Positions 6,829 to 14,360 of a stretch of DNA of 16,177 nucleotides are shown here, piece after piece (position 1 is the first letter of the stretch; the number at the start of each line of letters is the position of its first letter). Origin of the DNA: a bacterium (GTDB taxonomy: Bacteria; Bacteroidota; Bacteroidia; Cytophagales; Thermonemataceae); the NCBI GenBank assembly GCA_025362415.1, contig JANYGM010000270.1:1-16177 (forward strand). The letters run 5' to 3'. The position numbers were made by a program, and so were the translations under genes. The notes under the pieces were generated by a model. The model searched no databases and was not told the DNA's origin. It was given only the letters and a program-made list of their open reading frames with translations.

Positions 6829-7791
6829 ATGCAATATTCTTCTGACGTAGAAGCAGTAAAAGGGCTTACAGATGCCTATAAAAGACTAAAAGATGAAATT
6901 GGGAAAGTTATTTTTGGACAAGAAGATGTAGTAAATTTACTTCTTACGGCTATTTTCTCGCAGGGGCATTGTTTGCTTGTGGGCGTGCCTGGGCTTGCAA
7001 AAACCTTACTTATTCAAACCATTGCTGATGCGTTGGATTTGCCGTTTAACCGTATTCAGTTTACTCCTGATTTGATGCCTTCTGATATTTTAGGCTCTGA
7101 AACCCTTGATAATGACCGTAATTTTAAGTTTGTCAAAGGGGCTATTTTTGCTAATATTATTTTAGCAGATGAGATAAACAGAACGCCACCAAAAACGCAA
7201 GCTGCACTTTTGGAAGCTATGCAAGAATATGCGGTAACTATTGCAGGAAAAAAATATCCACTAGAAAAGCCATTTTTTGTACTTGCTACACAAAATCCTA
7301 TTGAACAAGAAGGTACTTATCCATTGCCAGAGGCACAATTAGACCGTTTTATGTTTAATATTATGCTAGATTACCCAAGTTATGAATCCGAAATAGCGGT
7401 AGTAAAAAATACGACTTCTGCCAAAAAAGCGCAAGTAAATAAAGTGCTTACAGGTGAAGAATTATTGTATTTTCAAGATTTGATACGCCGTGTTGTCGTG
7501 GCTGATAATGTGGTAGAATATGCCGTAAAACTTGTGCATAAAACACGTCCCAATACGAGTATGGCATCAAATGAAGCTAATCAATTTTTGGAATGGGGTG
7601 CTGGTCCTCGTGCTTCACAATATTTGATTTTGGGGGCGAAATGTAATGCTTTGCTTAACGGCAAATATTCCCCTGATATTGAAGATGTTAAGGCAGTTGC
7701 TTTGCCCATATTACGTCACCGTATTGTACGTAATTTTAAGGCAGAAGCAGAAGGAATAAGCGTTGAAAATATTATTAAAAAACTTTTGTAA
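6829..7791 (+). CDS. moxR: MoxR-type AAA+ ATPase
   Basis: The 320-residue protein has the full MoxR ATPase core. Visible motifs are Walker A GVPGLAKT (52-59), Walker B ILADE (111-115) followed by INRTPPKTQAALLEAMQE, sensor 1 LATQNPIEQEGTYPLPEAQL (152-171) and the arginine of DRF (R173). The C-terminal lid helical domain follows, with GPRASQYLILGAK and a HRIV segment. MoxR ATPases are cytoplasmic chaperone-like enzymes that usually work with DUF58 and von Willebrand factor A proteins in maturation of enzyme complexes or envelope functions; the substrate here is unknown. The ATG at 6829 is chosen over a TTG at 6775, because the upstream residues only translate the dispersed repeat and MQYSSDVEAVKGL is a normal MoxR start. 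No DUF58 or VWA gene follows: the next gene is a secreted protein 371 nt away. Confidence 0.93.
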   Translation: MQYSSDVEAVKGLTDAYKRLKDEIGKVIFGQEDVVNLLLTAIFSQGHCLLVGVPGLAKTLLIQTIADALDLPFNRIQFTPDLMPSDILGSETLDNDRNFKFVKGAIFANIILADEINRTPPKTQAALLEAMQEYAVTIAGKKYPLEKPFFVLATQNPIEQEGTYPLPEAQLDRFMFNIMLDYPSYESEIAVVKNTTSAKKAQVNKVLTGEELLYFQDLIRRVVVADNVVEYAVKLVHKTRPNTSMASNEANQFLEWGAGPRASQYLILGAKCNALLNGKYSPDIEDVKAVALPILRHRIVRNFKAEAEGISVENIIKKLL

Positions 7792-7798
7792 GGAACTC

Positions 7799-7825
7799 TA
7801 ATCTAAACACCATTTATTTAGGTTA
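7799..7825 (+). terminator. Weak hairpin just after moxR
   Basis: TAATCTAAA (7799-7807) pairs with TTTAGGTTA (7817-7825), 9 bp with one G-U pair and a 9-nt loop. It is followed by AGTTTTCC rather than a clean T-run, so terminator function is uncertain. Confidence 0.3.
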
Positions 7826-7929
7826 AGTTTTCCAATATTTAAAAATAATTCTAACTAATAATTTTTCAAAAAGCAGATAATCTACTGTTATTTTTCTTAA
7901 TAACTGAAAAATAATTTCAAATAATTTGC

Positions 7930-7964
7930 CAATATAACTTATTGTATATCAATAAATTATATTG
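7930..7964 (+). terminator. AT-rich hairpin followed by T-tracts
   Basis: The arms CAATATAA-C-TTATTG and CAATAA-A-TTATATTG pair over 14 bp with one C/A mismatch and a 5-nt loop (TATAT). TTATTTCA and eight T residues follow. It may end moxR transcription; because the stem is almost all A-T, a DNA-level role is also possible. Confidence 0.4.
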
Positions 7965-8162
7965 TTATTTCATTTTTTTTGCAAAAAAAAGTCTGTTAAG
8001 AAATTGTAAAGTAAAATATTTTAGCTACTTTCACGCTACAATACGCAATTCAAAACTTCTTAGATAACAAAATTTGCCTTTTTGCAAACTTTGGCTATTT
8101 GAAGTGTGTTGCGTTATATTAAATTCACTAATAATTCAATTCAAACTCTAATTTTCATTTTT

Positions 8163-11100
8163 ATGAACAAAATTCACAAATTAGGACGAACACGAAGCAA
8201 CCCGTTTGGTATGCCTCTGCTCGCAATTTTAATCTTTTTAGGAACTTGTCAAAGTATGTGGGCGCAAGTGGCAACAGGTTATGCTTTTACTCAAACAGCG
8301 GCTGGTACTTATACGCCTATTACAGGTGGAACTGTACTTGTTGCAACCACACCAGCACCAACTTCAGGGTCTGCGGTAGATGATGACAATTATAATGCAC
8401 CACTTCCCTTTACCTTTAGTTTCAATGGATTACCATATACCTCAGTTACTGTAAATTCTAATGGTTCATTGCACTTTGGTACTTTCGCCGCTAATACTGG
8501 ATTTAGTGGCCCCATATCTGTATCAAGTGCATACGTAGGTGTTATTTCCGCACTTGGCAGAGATTTACAACAGAGATTTGCTGCTCCTTTTGGAGAACTT
8601 AGAACCGAAACTATTGGTACTGCACCCAATAGAATATTTGTAGTACAATTCAAGGATTGGGCTGAATTTCCTACAGGACCAGCACAATTAGATAACTATA
8701 ATTTCCAAATTAGATTGTTAGAAAATGGAAGTAAAGTGGAAATTGTTTATGGTGCATTTACTGTAGGTACTACTGCTGTGCCAGGGCTTGGTAACCCAGA
8801 AGTGGGTCTTAGAGGTGCCACTAATGCAGACTTCAATAACCGTGCTGTTGCTGCTACTGGTACTTGGGCTGCTTCTACTGCAGGTGCTACTAATGCTGCT
8901 GTTGCTGTATTAACTGCAACAGTAAAACCAGCAATTGGTCAAACCTACACTTGGACACCTGTTCCTTGTACTGCAGTTCCTGCAACTTCTGCAGTTCTTG
9001 CATCATCATTACCTATTGCGTCATCTCAATTTCTTGCTTGCTCTGGTACACCCTTTACCCTTAGTTTAAGTGCTAGTAATGTAGGGAATTCTTTTCAGTG
9101 GGAGTCCGCTACTTATACGCCAGGAACTCCACCTCCAGCAACAGCATATCTTCCTATATCTGGAGCAAATGGGTCAACTTATACTGCTACACAAACTGTC
9201 CCTACTGCTTACCGTTGTGTTATTTCTTGTGGTACGGCTACGCCAATACCTACTACTATTATTGCCTCACGAGTTTTGGTTGGTATGAATCCTACTATTA
9301 ATTGCTATTGTGCTCCAACAGTAGTACCTAACGTAGCCTGTATTACTAATGTTACGCTTGATGATATCAATAATACTACTACTTGTGCTTCTAATGTAAA
9401 TTATACAGGTGCAAGCACAACAGTAACTAATTTTCCTAGTAACATCACAACTGGTTTAGTACAAGGAGCTTCCCGTACTATAACAGTTTCTACAACTGTA
9501 GCTTCAGCCTCAATAGGTGTTTGGATAGATTTTAACGGTAATGGTACTTATGAAGCAACAACGGGAGTTCCTGGGGCGGAATACTTCCCTTTAACTAGTG
9601 GAACGGCTACAATAACAGTACCTACGGCGGCACAAGTACCTTTTACGGGTCTTACCAGAATGCGTGTACGTAGCAGAACGGCTGCCCTTGCAGCAACTAA
9701 TGCGTGTACGAATTTTACAACGGCTGCTAGCAGTGGTGAAATAGAAGACTATTATGTTACTATCAACCCTGCTGGTTGTACTTCAGTAATTGTATCACCT
9801 CTAATTAGTTTGCAAAATTTTACTAAAGATGTTGCCATCACGGCTATTACGCCAACTGCTACTGGTGGTGCTCTTGGTGCTACTTATACGTATGCACTTA
9901 CTGCTGGTACATTGCCAGTAGGTCTTAGCATTTCTGGTACAGGGGTTATCTCTGGTACGCCAACTGTATTAGAAAATGGATTTTTCATAATAACTGCGAC
10001 TTCTACTCTTGGTGCTTGCAAAGGTTCAATGGTTTATAATTTTAATGTTAATAATGCTTGTACTGTTCCAGTTGTAATCACGGCTACACCAGCAGCGGTT
10101 ATTACTGCTCCATCAACAACAGGAAACTATGCTTTTATAATTAGTAAACCTGTCAGTATTCAGTTTGCCTCTGCTGGTGGTTTAGCTACTACATCAGGTT
10201 ATGCATATTCTATTTCTGCTGGTGCTTTGCCATCAGGTCTTTTGCTAGATACTGCCACAGGTATTATTGCAGGAACACCTAATACAGTAGGTACAGGTAC
10301 TTTTTCTGTTAGATCAACATCTATTGCAGAAAACTGCAGTCTTACAGTAGTTTATACTTATGCTACTGTGTGCCCAACTGTGGTAATATCACCAGCAGCA
10401 GGTGCATTGATTTTTCAATTGAATAATGCTGCTCCTCCCATTTTGGCAAGCGGTGGTGCAAACTATACATTTACACTTGTAACTACTGGTAGTAGTGCAT
10501 TGCCAACAGGACTCTCACTTACACCAGCAGGCACATTCACAGGAACACCAACAGTATTGGGGCAAACTGGTACATTTACTGTTAATGTAAATACCACAAC
10601 AGCAGCATTGCCAACAGCGTGTACGACAGTAACAACGGTTTACACCTACACAGTAGCGTGTTCTAGTATAAATGTATCTCCAGTAATACCAAACATAGTG
10701 TTTACTAAAGGTTTTGCTATAGAAGACATTGTATTGTCTGCCAGTGAAATTGGTTCTATACCTCTTTATAACTTTGTAGTAACAGGTCTTCCAGAAGGTT
10801 TAACTTTTGTTACTATACCAGCTACCACAACACCAGTAGCACCAGCTATTTACAAAATAACAGGTACGCCAACAAAAGCAAGTACAGGTACATTTGTAGT
10901 TACGGCTACTAATCCTAATGCAGTAGCATTAACTTGCACTGGTACTAGCTCTTTTGCATATACTGTAATAGAGAACCCTACGACAAGTTTAGATGCACTT
11001 TCTAGCCTAGTAAAAGTTTCTCCAAATCCAAGTAAAGGAGAATTTAATGTTGATTTTAGCGGTATTGCGTTGGGTAAGGCAACTATACGTGTATATGATG

Positions 11101-11240
11101 CACAAGGTAAGCAAGTATATACTTCTAACGTAAGCAACAACCAAATGACAATTTCTTTGGAAAATCTTTCTAGCGGAATTTATTTAATGGAAGTTGATAG
11201 CGTAAAAGGTCGTATCTTGAAACGTCTTGCTAAACAATAA
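8163..11240 (+). CDS. Secreted protein with GEVED and putative Ig repeats and type A T9SS sorting domain
   Basis: The 1025-residue protein has a signal peptide with a long basic start (residues 1-35; hydrophobic PLLAILIFLGT, cleavage near MWAQ|VATG). Residues about 36-270 form a beta-rich N-terminal domain with LPFTFSFNG and TVNSNGSLHFG. A GEVED domain (about 395-535) has VWIDFNGNGTYE and ends GEIEDYYV. Four repeats of about 96-104 residues follow, beginning near 539, 633, 737 and 833, each starting with a cysteine and containing the motif G-(T/A)-LPxGLxxxxxGxxxGTP of putative Ig domains. Residues 950-1025 are a type A T9SS sorting domain: VKVSPNPSKGEFNV, then IRVYDAQGKQVY and LSSGIYLMEV. It should be exported by the T9SS and anchored or released at the surface; the substrate or ligand is unknown. 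The ATG at 8163 is preferred over a GTG at 8106; Met17 is a less likely alternative. Thr/Ala-rich coding gives it higher GC than its neighbours. A strong terminator follows. Confidence 0.88.
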   Translation: MNKIHKLGRTRSNPFGMPLLAILIFLGTCQSMWAQVATGYAFTQTAAGTYTPITGGTVLVATTPAPTSGSAVDDDNYNAPLPFTFSFNGLPYTSVTVNSNGSLHFGTFAANTGFSGPISVSSAYVGVISALGRDLQQRFAAPFGELRTETIGTAPNRIFVVQFKDWAEFPTGPAQLDNYNFQIRLLENGSKVEIVYGAFTVGTTAVPGLGNPEVGLRGATNADFNNRAVAATGTWAASTAGATNAAVAVLTATVKPAIGQTYTWTPVPCTAVPATSAVLASSLPIASSQFLACSGTPFTLSLSASNVGNSFQWESATYTPGTPPPATAYLPISGANGSTYTATQTVPTAYRCVISCGTATPIPTTIIASRVLVGMNPTINCYCAPTVVPNVACITNVTLDDINNTTTCASNVNYTGASTTVTNFPSNITTGLVQGASRTITVSTTVASASIGVWIDFNGNGTYEATTGVPGAEYFPLTSGTATITVPTAAQVPFTGLTRMRVRSRTAALAATNACTNFTTAASSGEIEDYYVTINPAGCTSVIVSPLISLQNFTKDVAITAITPTATGGALGATYTYALTAGTLPVGLSISGTGVISGTPTVLENGFFIITATSTLGACKGSMVYNFNVNNACTVPVVITATPAAVITAPSTTGNYAFIISKPVSIQFASAGGLATTSGYAYSISAGALPSGLLLDTATGIIAGTPNTVGTGTFSVRSTSIAENCSLTVVYTYATVCPTVVISPAAGALIFQLNNAAPPILASGGANYTFTLVTTGSSALPTGLSLTPAGTFTGTPTVLGQTGTFTVNVNTTTAALPTACTTVTTVYTYTVACSSINVSPVIPNIVFTKGFAIEDIVLSASEIGSIPLYNFVVTGLPEGLTFVTIPATTTPVAPAIYKITGTPTKASTGTFVVTATNPNAVALTCTGTSSFAYTVIENPTTSLDALSSLVKVSPNPSKGEFNVDFSGIALGKATIRVYDAQGKQVYTSNVSNNQMTISLENLSSGIYLMEVDSVKGRILKRLAKQ

Positions 11241-11284
11241 AATAATAAATTTATATCCTCAAAAAGTATAAATAGCTTAAATAC

Positions 11285-11318
11285 AAAAAAGGTTTCTCAT
11301 ATATGAGAAACCTTTTTT
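11285..11318 (+). terminator. Strong intrinsic terminator after the type A cargo gene
   Basis: A perfect 22-nt dyad (GGTTTCTCATA / TATGAGAAACC, 11291-11312) is flanked by six A residues and seven T residues, so the structure is symmetric and could end transcription in either direction. It begins 44 nt after the stop codon. Confidence 0.9.
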
Positions 11319-11354
11319 TGTGCTTAATAATCTTAAATAAATGTAAAATTATAC

Positions 11355-11362
11355 TATCTTTG
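11355..11362 (+). promoter_or_regulatory. Bacteroidota -7 element for rimP
   Basis: TATCTTTG matches TAnnTTTG. The rimP ATG lies 36 nt downstream. No clear TTG is present at the usual distance upstream. Confidence 0.5.
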
Positions 11363-11398
11363 TACCATCATTTTACTAAAAAAAGTTAGCATTTTAAA

Positions 11399-11860
11399 AT
11401 GGATTTAAGAAAAATTATAGAAGAAAGTATTGCACAGACATTAGAACCTGCTTTTTTTGTGGTTGATTTGCAGATAAAAACACTCAAAGAAACTACTAAA
11501 ATAACTGTTTTGCTTGATGGTGATGCAGGTGTAGGCATAGATACTTGTGTGAGCGTGAGCCGACACGTATCCGCACACCTTGATGAGATAGACGAAATAG
11601 CAGAAAAATATAGCATAGATGTATCTTCACCTGGTGTTGATTTTCCTTTGCGTTTTGTACGTCAGTATCCGCAACACATAGGGAGAACACTAAAAATTAG
11701 CCTAAAAGATGCTACTAATATAGAAGGGAAACTACTTGATTTTGAGCAAGAAACACAAACACTTTCTATTCAAAATATCATTAAAAAGAAAGTGCAACCA
11801 CCAATAATAGTTCCTTTTGATGCTATCAAAGAGGCTTTTGTAGTGGTATCATTCAAATAA
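11399..11860 (+). CDS. rimP: Ribosome maturation factor RimP
   Basis: The 153-residue protein has the two RimP domains. The N-terminal alpha/beta domain (about 1-80) contains FFVVDLQIK, ITVLLDGDAGVGIDTCVSVS (34-53) and the family signature SIDVSSPGVDFPL. The C-terminal SH3-like domain (about 85-153) contains GRTLKISLKDATNIEGKLLDF and ends IKEAFVVVSF. RimP binds free 30S subunits in the cytoplasm and is needed for late 16S rRNA maturation. In most bacteria rimP is followed by nusA and infB; here the next gene lies on the other strand and converges with it, leaving 19 nt between stop codons. rimP appears to be monocistronic, with its own -7 element and an upstream terminator that isolates it from the cargo gene. 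Confidence 0.93.
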   Translation: MDLRKIIEESIAQTLEPAFFVVDLQIKTLKETTKITVLLDGDAGVGIDTCVSVSRHVSAHLDEIDEIAEKYSIDVSSPGVDFPLRFVRQYPQHIGRTLKISLKDATNIEGKLLDFEQETQTLSIQNIIKKKVQPPIIVPFDAIKEAFVVVSFK

Positions 11861-11879
11861 TTAGATAACAAATATTTTT

Positions 11880-13115
11880 CTAGTTTTTGGAAGGTTTTGG
11901 GCTTTCCAAAAGTTGAGGAGTTCCAGCCCAAAAAAGGGCATTTTTGCTTATTCTGATAATATTATAACTTAAAGTTAATATCATCAGAATAAGCAATATG
12001 CGTTTGAAAACAAGGGTTATTTTCTCCCAAAAAAAATCTAAACTTGCGCCCAAACCTACAAAAAATAAGATTTGAACAACACTAATATAACGGTCTGTTT
12101 CAGAAGGAATATTTAAAGCAAGAAAACAAATACCAGAAATGTAGCCAAAAACTAATATTAAAATACTGAAAATGAGTTTATTATGTGTTTTGATATCTAC
12201 AATAATCATTGTAGCAACCATTCCCAAAATTAGAAAAAATGATACCATTACTTTTTCTGAATAGGGTAGGGAATTTAGCAAAAAATTAGGTAAAAACCAT
12301 TCTACCATTACCACAAAACACGAGGAAATATTAGTAAAAAAACTTCCTTCAATAAGATTTTGAGCAAGTTGTGGCGTATCTTGGTAACGCTCTTTTAGGA
12401 AAAACCACAAAAAAATCACTGACGTGGAACAAAATAAATAAATAAATGCTTTCAGCATAATCCAATTTATTTGCATTAGTATATCAGTCATTATTTTGTA
12501 TTTTCCAAACAGAAGGTCGTTGTCTTCCAACATTATTTCTTTTTTTCCCATCTTTTTTATGTCTTTGAGTATTATTATTGCCATAAATAACCATACAAAA
12601 AAAATACCCGCCAACCGTTGGAAACACAATAAAACACTCAAAATAATTAGGAAAGATAATGTTTTGTTACTGATGATTTCTTGATTTAACAGCATAAAAC
12701 TAAACAACAAAATCACAACAAAGAATGATTCTGACCACAAAAAAACTGCATTTTGCAAATTTGATACAGAAAATACAACCATAAATAGTACAAAATAACG
12801 CAAAATTGGGGTTTTGATACATTTTTTTGTAATAAAAAAAGTTTGTGTAATAATTCCTAATAAACATACCAAATGAAATATTTTAGCAAAATGCAAAATA
12901 TTATTTTCTCCAAATATTTTTCCAAAAGACAATAAAAATGGGTAAAAAGGCATCCAAACTGCATTTATTGAGTTTTTAAAACTGTTATCTTGAGCAAGTT
13001 TTAGGTAGGCACGTGAGTCGTAGGTAAGTAATAAACCTTCTTTTGTAGCTACCAAAAAAAGTAATAAAGATAATACAAAAGCCGTTATCAGTATGTAAAG
13101 CTCATTTTTTTTCAT
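11880..13115 (-). CDS. Polytopic membrane protein, GT-C glycosyltransferase-like
   Basis: The 411-residue protein has about ten hydrophobic segments, the first at residues 7-23. The first loop carries TYDSRAYLKLAQ (31-42), with Asp33 in the place of the conserved loop acidic residue of GT-C enzymes (GT39, GT83 and relatives) that use lipid-linked sugars. NAVWMPFYPFLLS (51-63) and a late ETDRYISVVQILFFVGLG (339-356) fit the same layout. The likely role is transfer of a sugar from a polyprenyl-phosphate donor at the outer face of the inner membrane; donor and acceptor cannot be read from the sequence. The start is the ATG at 13115-13113, MKKNELYILI. The gene is very AT-rich, even for this window, and is alone on the minus strand between rimP and the SprF-like gene. 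A polymerase or flippase-type membrane protein is a less likely alternative. Confidence 0.7.
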   Translation of the reverse strand: MKKNELYILITAFVLSLLLFLVATKEGLLLTYDSRAYLKLAQDNSFKNSINAVWMPFYPFLLSFGKIFGENNILHFAKIFHLVCLLGIITQTFFITKKCIKTPILRYFVLFMVVFSVSNLQNAVFLWSESFFVVILLFSFMLLNQEIISNKTLSFLIILSVLLCFQRLAGIFFVWLFMAIIILKDIKKMGKKEIMLEDNDLLFGKYKIMTDILMQINWIMLKAFIYLFCSTSVIFLWFFLKERYQDTPQLAQNLIEGSFFTNISSCFVVMVEWFLPNFLLNSLPYSEKVMVSFFLILGMVATMIIVDIKTHNKLIFSILILVFGYISGICFLALNIPSETDRYISVVQILFFVGLGASLDFFWEKITLVFKRILLILMILTLSYNIIRISKNALFWAGTPQLLESPKPSKN

Positions 13116-13200
13116 TTTTTATACTTTTTTTGATTTTTTGGTAAAATTTTTGCCCTAATTAAGCAAAAAATAAAGATATTTGTAAAAATATTTTTTATTT

Positions 13201-13220
13201 AATTCATAATTAAAAATTTA
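13201..13220 (+). repeat. Partial copy of the ATTCACAA repeat before the SprF-like gene
   Basis: AATTCATAATTAAAAATTTA matches the core of the 46-nt repeat (from 6681) at 18 of 20 positions; both differences are C to T. It ends 15 nt before the start codon. Because it is AT-rich, chance similarity is possible. Confidence 0.45.
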
Positions 13221-13235
13221 TCTTTCATCATTACT

Positions 13236-14234
13236 TTGAAATACTACTTTTTTTATATTTTTATCTTACTGAATATCAATAAGATAACTGCACAAGATAA
13301 TGTTTTCTCGCAACCCAATGGCGCACCAATGTACCTAAATCCAGCACTTACAGGAAGTACAGAGAAGGGGCGTGCTATGCTTTTATCAAGGTTTCAATAT
13401 CCAAAAGTGGGTGGAACATTCATAAACAATGCTTTTTCCATTGATTATAACGCAAATAATGCAAATAGTGGTTTTGGGTTACTTGTTATGAACTCACAGG
13501 CAGGGCAGGCGGGCATACGAGCAAGCAGCATAACGCTCAATTATGCGTATCACGTGGCACTTTCAGACGAATGGCAAATGAAATTGGGCATTTCAGCAGG
13601 CTACAACAACCAATCAATAGGGTTTTTTAACTATACATTTGGCGACCAACTAAATAGTTCTGGTACTATTTCGCCTACTGCGGAAGCATTAAATAAAACT
13701 AAAATAAGCTATTTAGACCTTGCTAGTGGTGTTTTTTTGCATAATAAAAATATTTGGGTAGGTTTTGCAGCGCACCACCTCAACGAGCCAAACCGCTCCT
13801 TTTTTGACAAAAATTATCAGTTGCCACGCCGTTTTAGCCTGCAATTAGGTGCAAGAATGGAAATAGACGAATATAATACTATCACCCCACAGGCTAATGT
13901 ACGTGACCAAAAAGGGCTTTATCAAGCTGATTTAGGTGTTTTGTGGTCAAGTGGAGTATTAGAAGCAGGCTTATGGTACAAAAATATGCCTATCAGCAAA
14001 ACTGCAAACAGTAGCATTGCCGCTGTGGTATCTTTTGGAGTACAAAAACTGCGTTTTACATATAGTTATGATTATGTTTTTGGCAAATTTCAGGGTTTGG
14101 GAGGCGCACACGAAGTTGGTTTGTCGTTTAGTTTTGGAGAATGGAAAGATTCTAGAAAACCTTATGGCAAGCAAAAACGTAGGAAAGAGTACGTACATTG
14201 TCCAATTTTTATGGAAAATGATATTGATTTATAA
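13236..14234 (+). CDS. PorP/SprF-family type IX secretion outer-membrane protein
   Basis: The 332-residue protein has a signal peptide (residues 1-20, ending KITAQ) and the family start NVFSQPNGAPMYLNPALTGS (22-41). Alternating beta-strand segments follow, including GFGLLVMNSQAGQAGIR, LNYAYHVALSDEWQMKLGIS and SYLDLASGVFLHNKNIWVGF. It ends with a basic KQKRRKEYVHCPIF segment, common in this family. PorP/SprF proteins are outer-membrane beta-barrels that act in the T9SS; SprF-like members serve specific cargo with type B sorting domains. The start is a TTG (13236): it begins the signal peptide exactly, an upstream in-frame stop lies at 13200, and the first in-frame ATG falls after the signal peptide. 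It is divergent from the membrane protein gene on its left. The type B cargo in this window is 6.7 kb away, so this may serve another substrate. Confidence 0.88.
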   Translation: MKYYFFYIFILLNINKITAQDNVFSQPNGAPMYLNPALTGSTEKGRAMLLSRFQYPKVGGTFINNAFSIDYNANNANSGFGLLVMNSQAGQAGIRASSITLNYAYHVALSDEWQMKLGISAGYNNQSIGFFNYTFGDQLNSSGTISPTAEALNKTKISYLDLASGVFLHNKNIWVGFAAHHLNEPNRSFFDKNYQLPRRFSLQLGARMEIDEYNTITPQANVRDQKGLYQADLGVLWSSGVLEAGLWYKNMPISKTANSSIAAVVSFGVQKLRFTYSYDYVFGKFQGLGGAHEVGLSFSFGEWKDSRKPYGKQKRRKEYVHCPIFMENDIDL

Positions 14235-14310
14235 GAATAAGTACGAATTTAAAAACCTGATGATTAAGTTATTTGATTTTCATTCTTGTTTTCCTAACAC
14301 TTAGAGATTC

Positions 14311-14356
14311 TTTGTATTCATTCACAATTCACAATTTAAAATTCACAATTACTTAA
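14311..14356 (+). repeat. 46-nt dispersed repeat, copy B
   Basis: It is identical to 6666-6711 except for one A/T difference in the central AATTAAAAATTC stretch. It ends 4 nt before the TTG start of the GT2 gene, so it forms the whole immediate leader. Confidence 0.9.
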
Positions 14357-14360
14357 AACA

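Larger units (their letters stand above)
7792..8162. other. 371-nt gene-free region between moxR and the type A cargo gene
   Basis: This stretch is very AT-rich and carries no convincing reading frame. It contains the weak hairpin after moxR, a 35-nt hairpin at 7930-7964, an 18-nt T8-GC-A8 palindrome at 7973-7990, and further A/T tracts. No full TTG/TAnnTTTG promoter pair could be identified for the downstream gene. AAACTTTG near 8086-8093 is a one-mismatch candidate for a -7 element. Confidence 0.6.

Noticed and set aside
8106..8162. GTG start giving 19 extra residues to the type A cargo protein
   Set aside because: The added hydrophobic stretch does not improve the signal peptide, and the ATG at 8163 starts a complete one.
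11885..11911. Inverted repeat near the end of the minus-strand membrane protein gene as a shared terminator
   Set aside because: The stem (TTTTGGAAGG with CTTTCCAAAA) lies within the coding region and is not followed by a clear T-run in either direction.
12496..12684. Plus-strand 62-residue frame inside the membrane protein gene
   Set aside because: It is antisense to a gene with clear membrane-protein character and shows no start context or similarity.
14017..14304. 95-residue plus-strand frame overlapping the end of the SprF-like gene
   Set aside because: It is out of frame with a well-supported gene, has no family-like sequence and runs through intergenic DNA.
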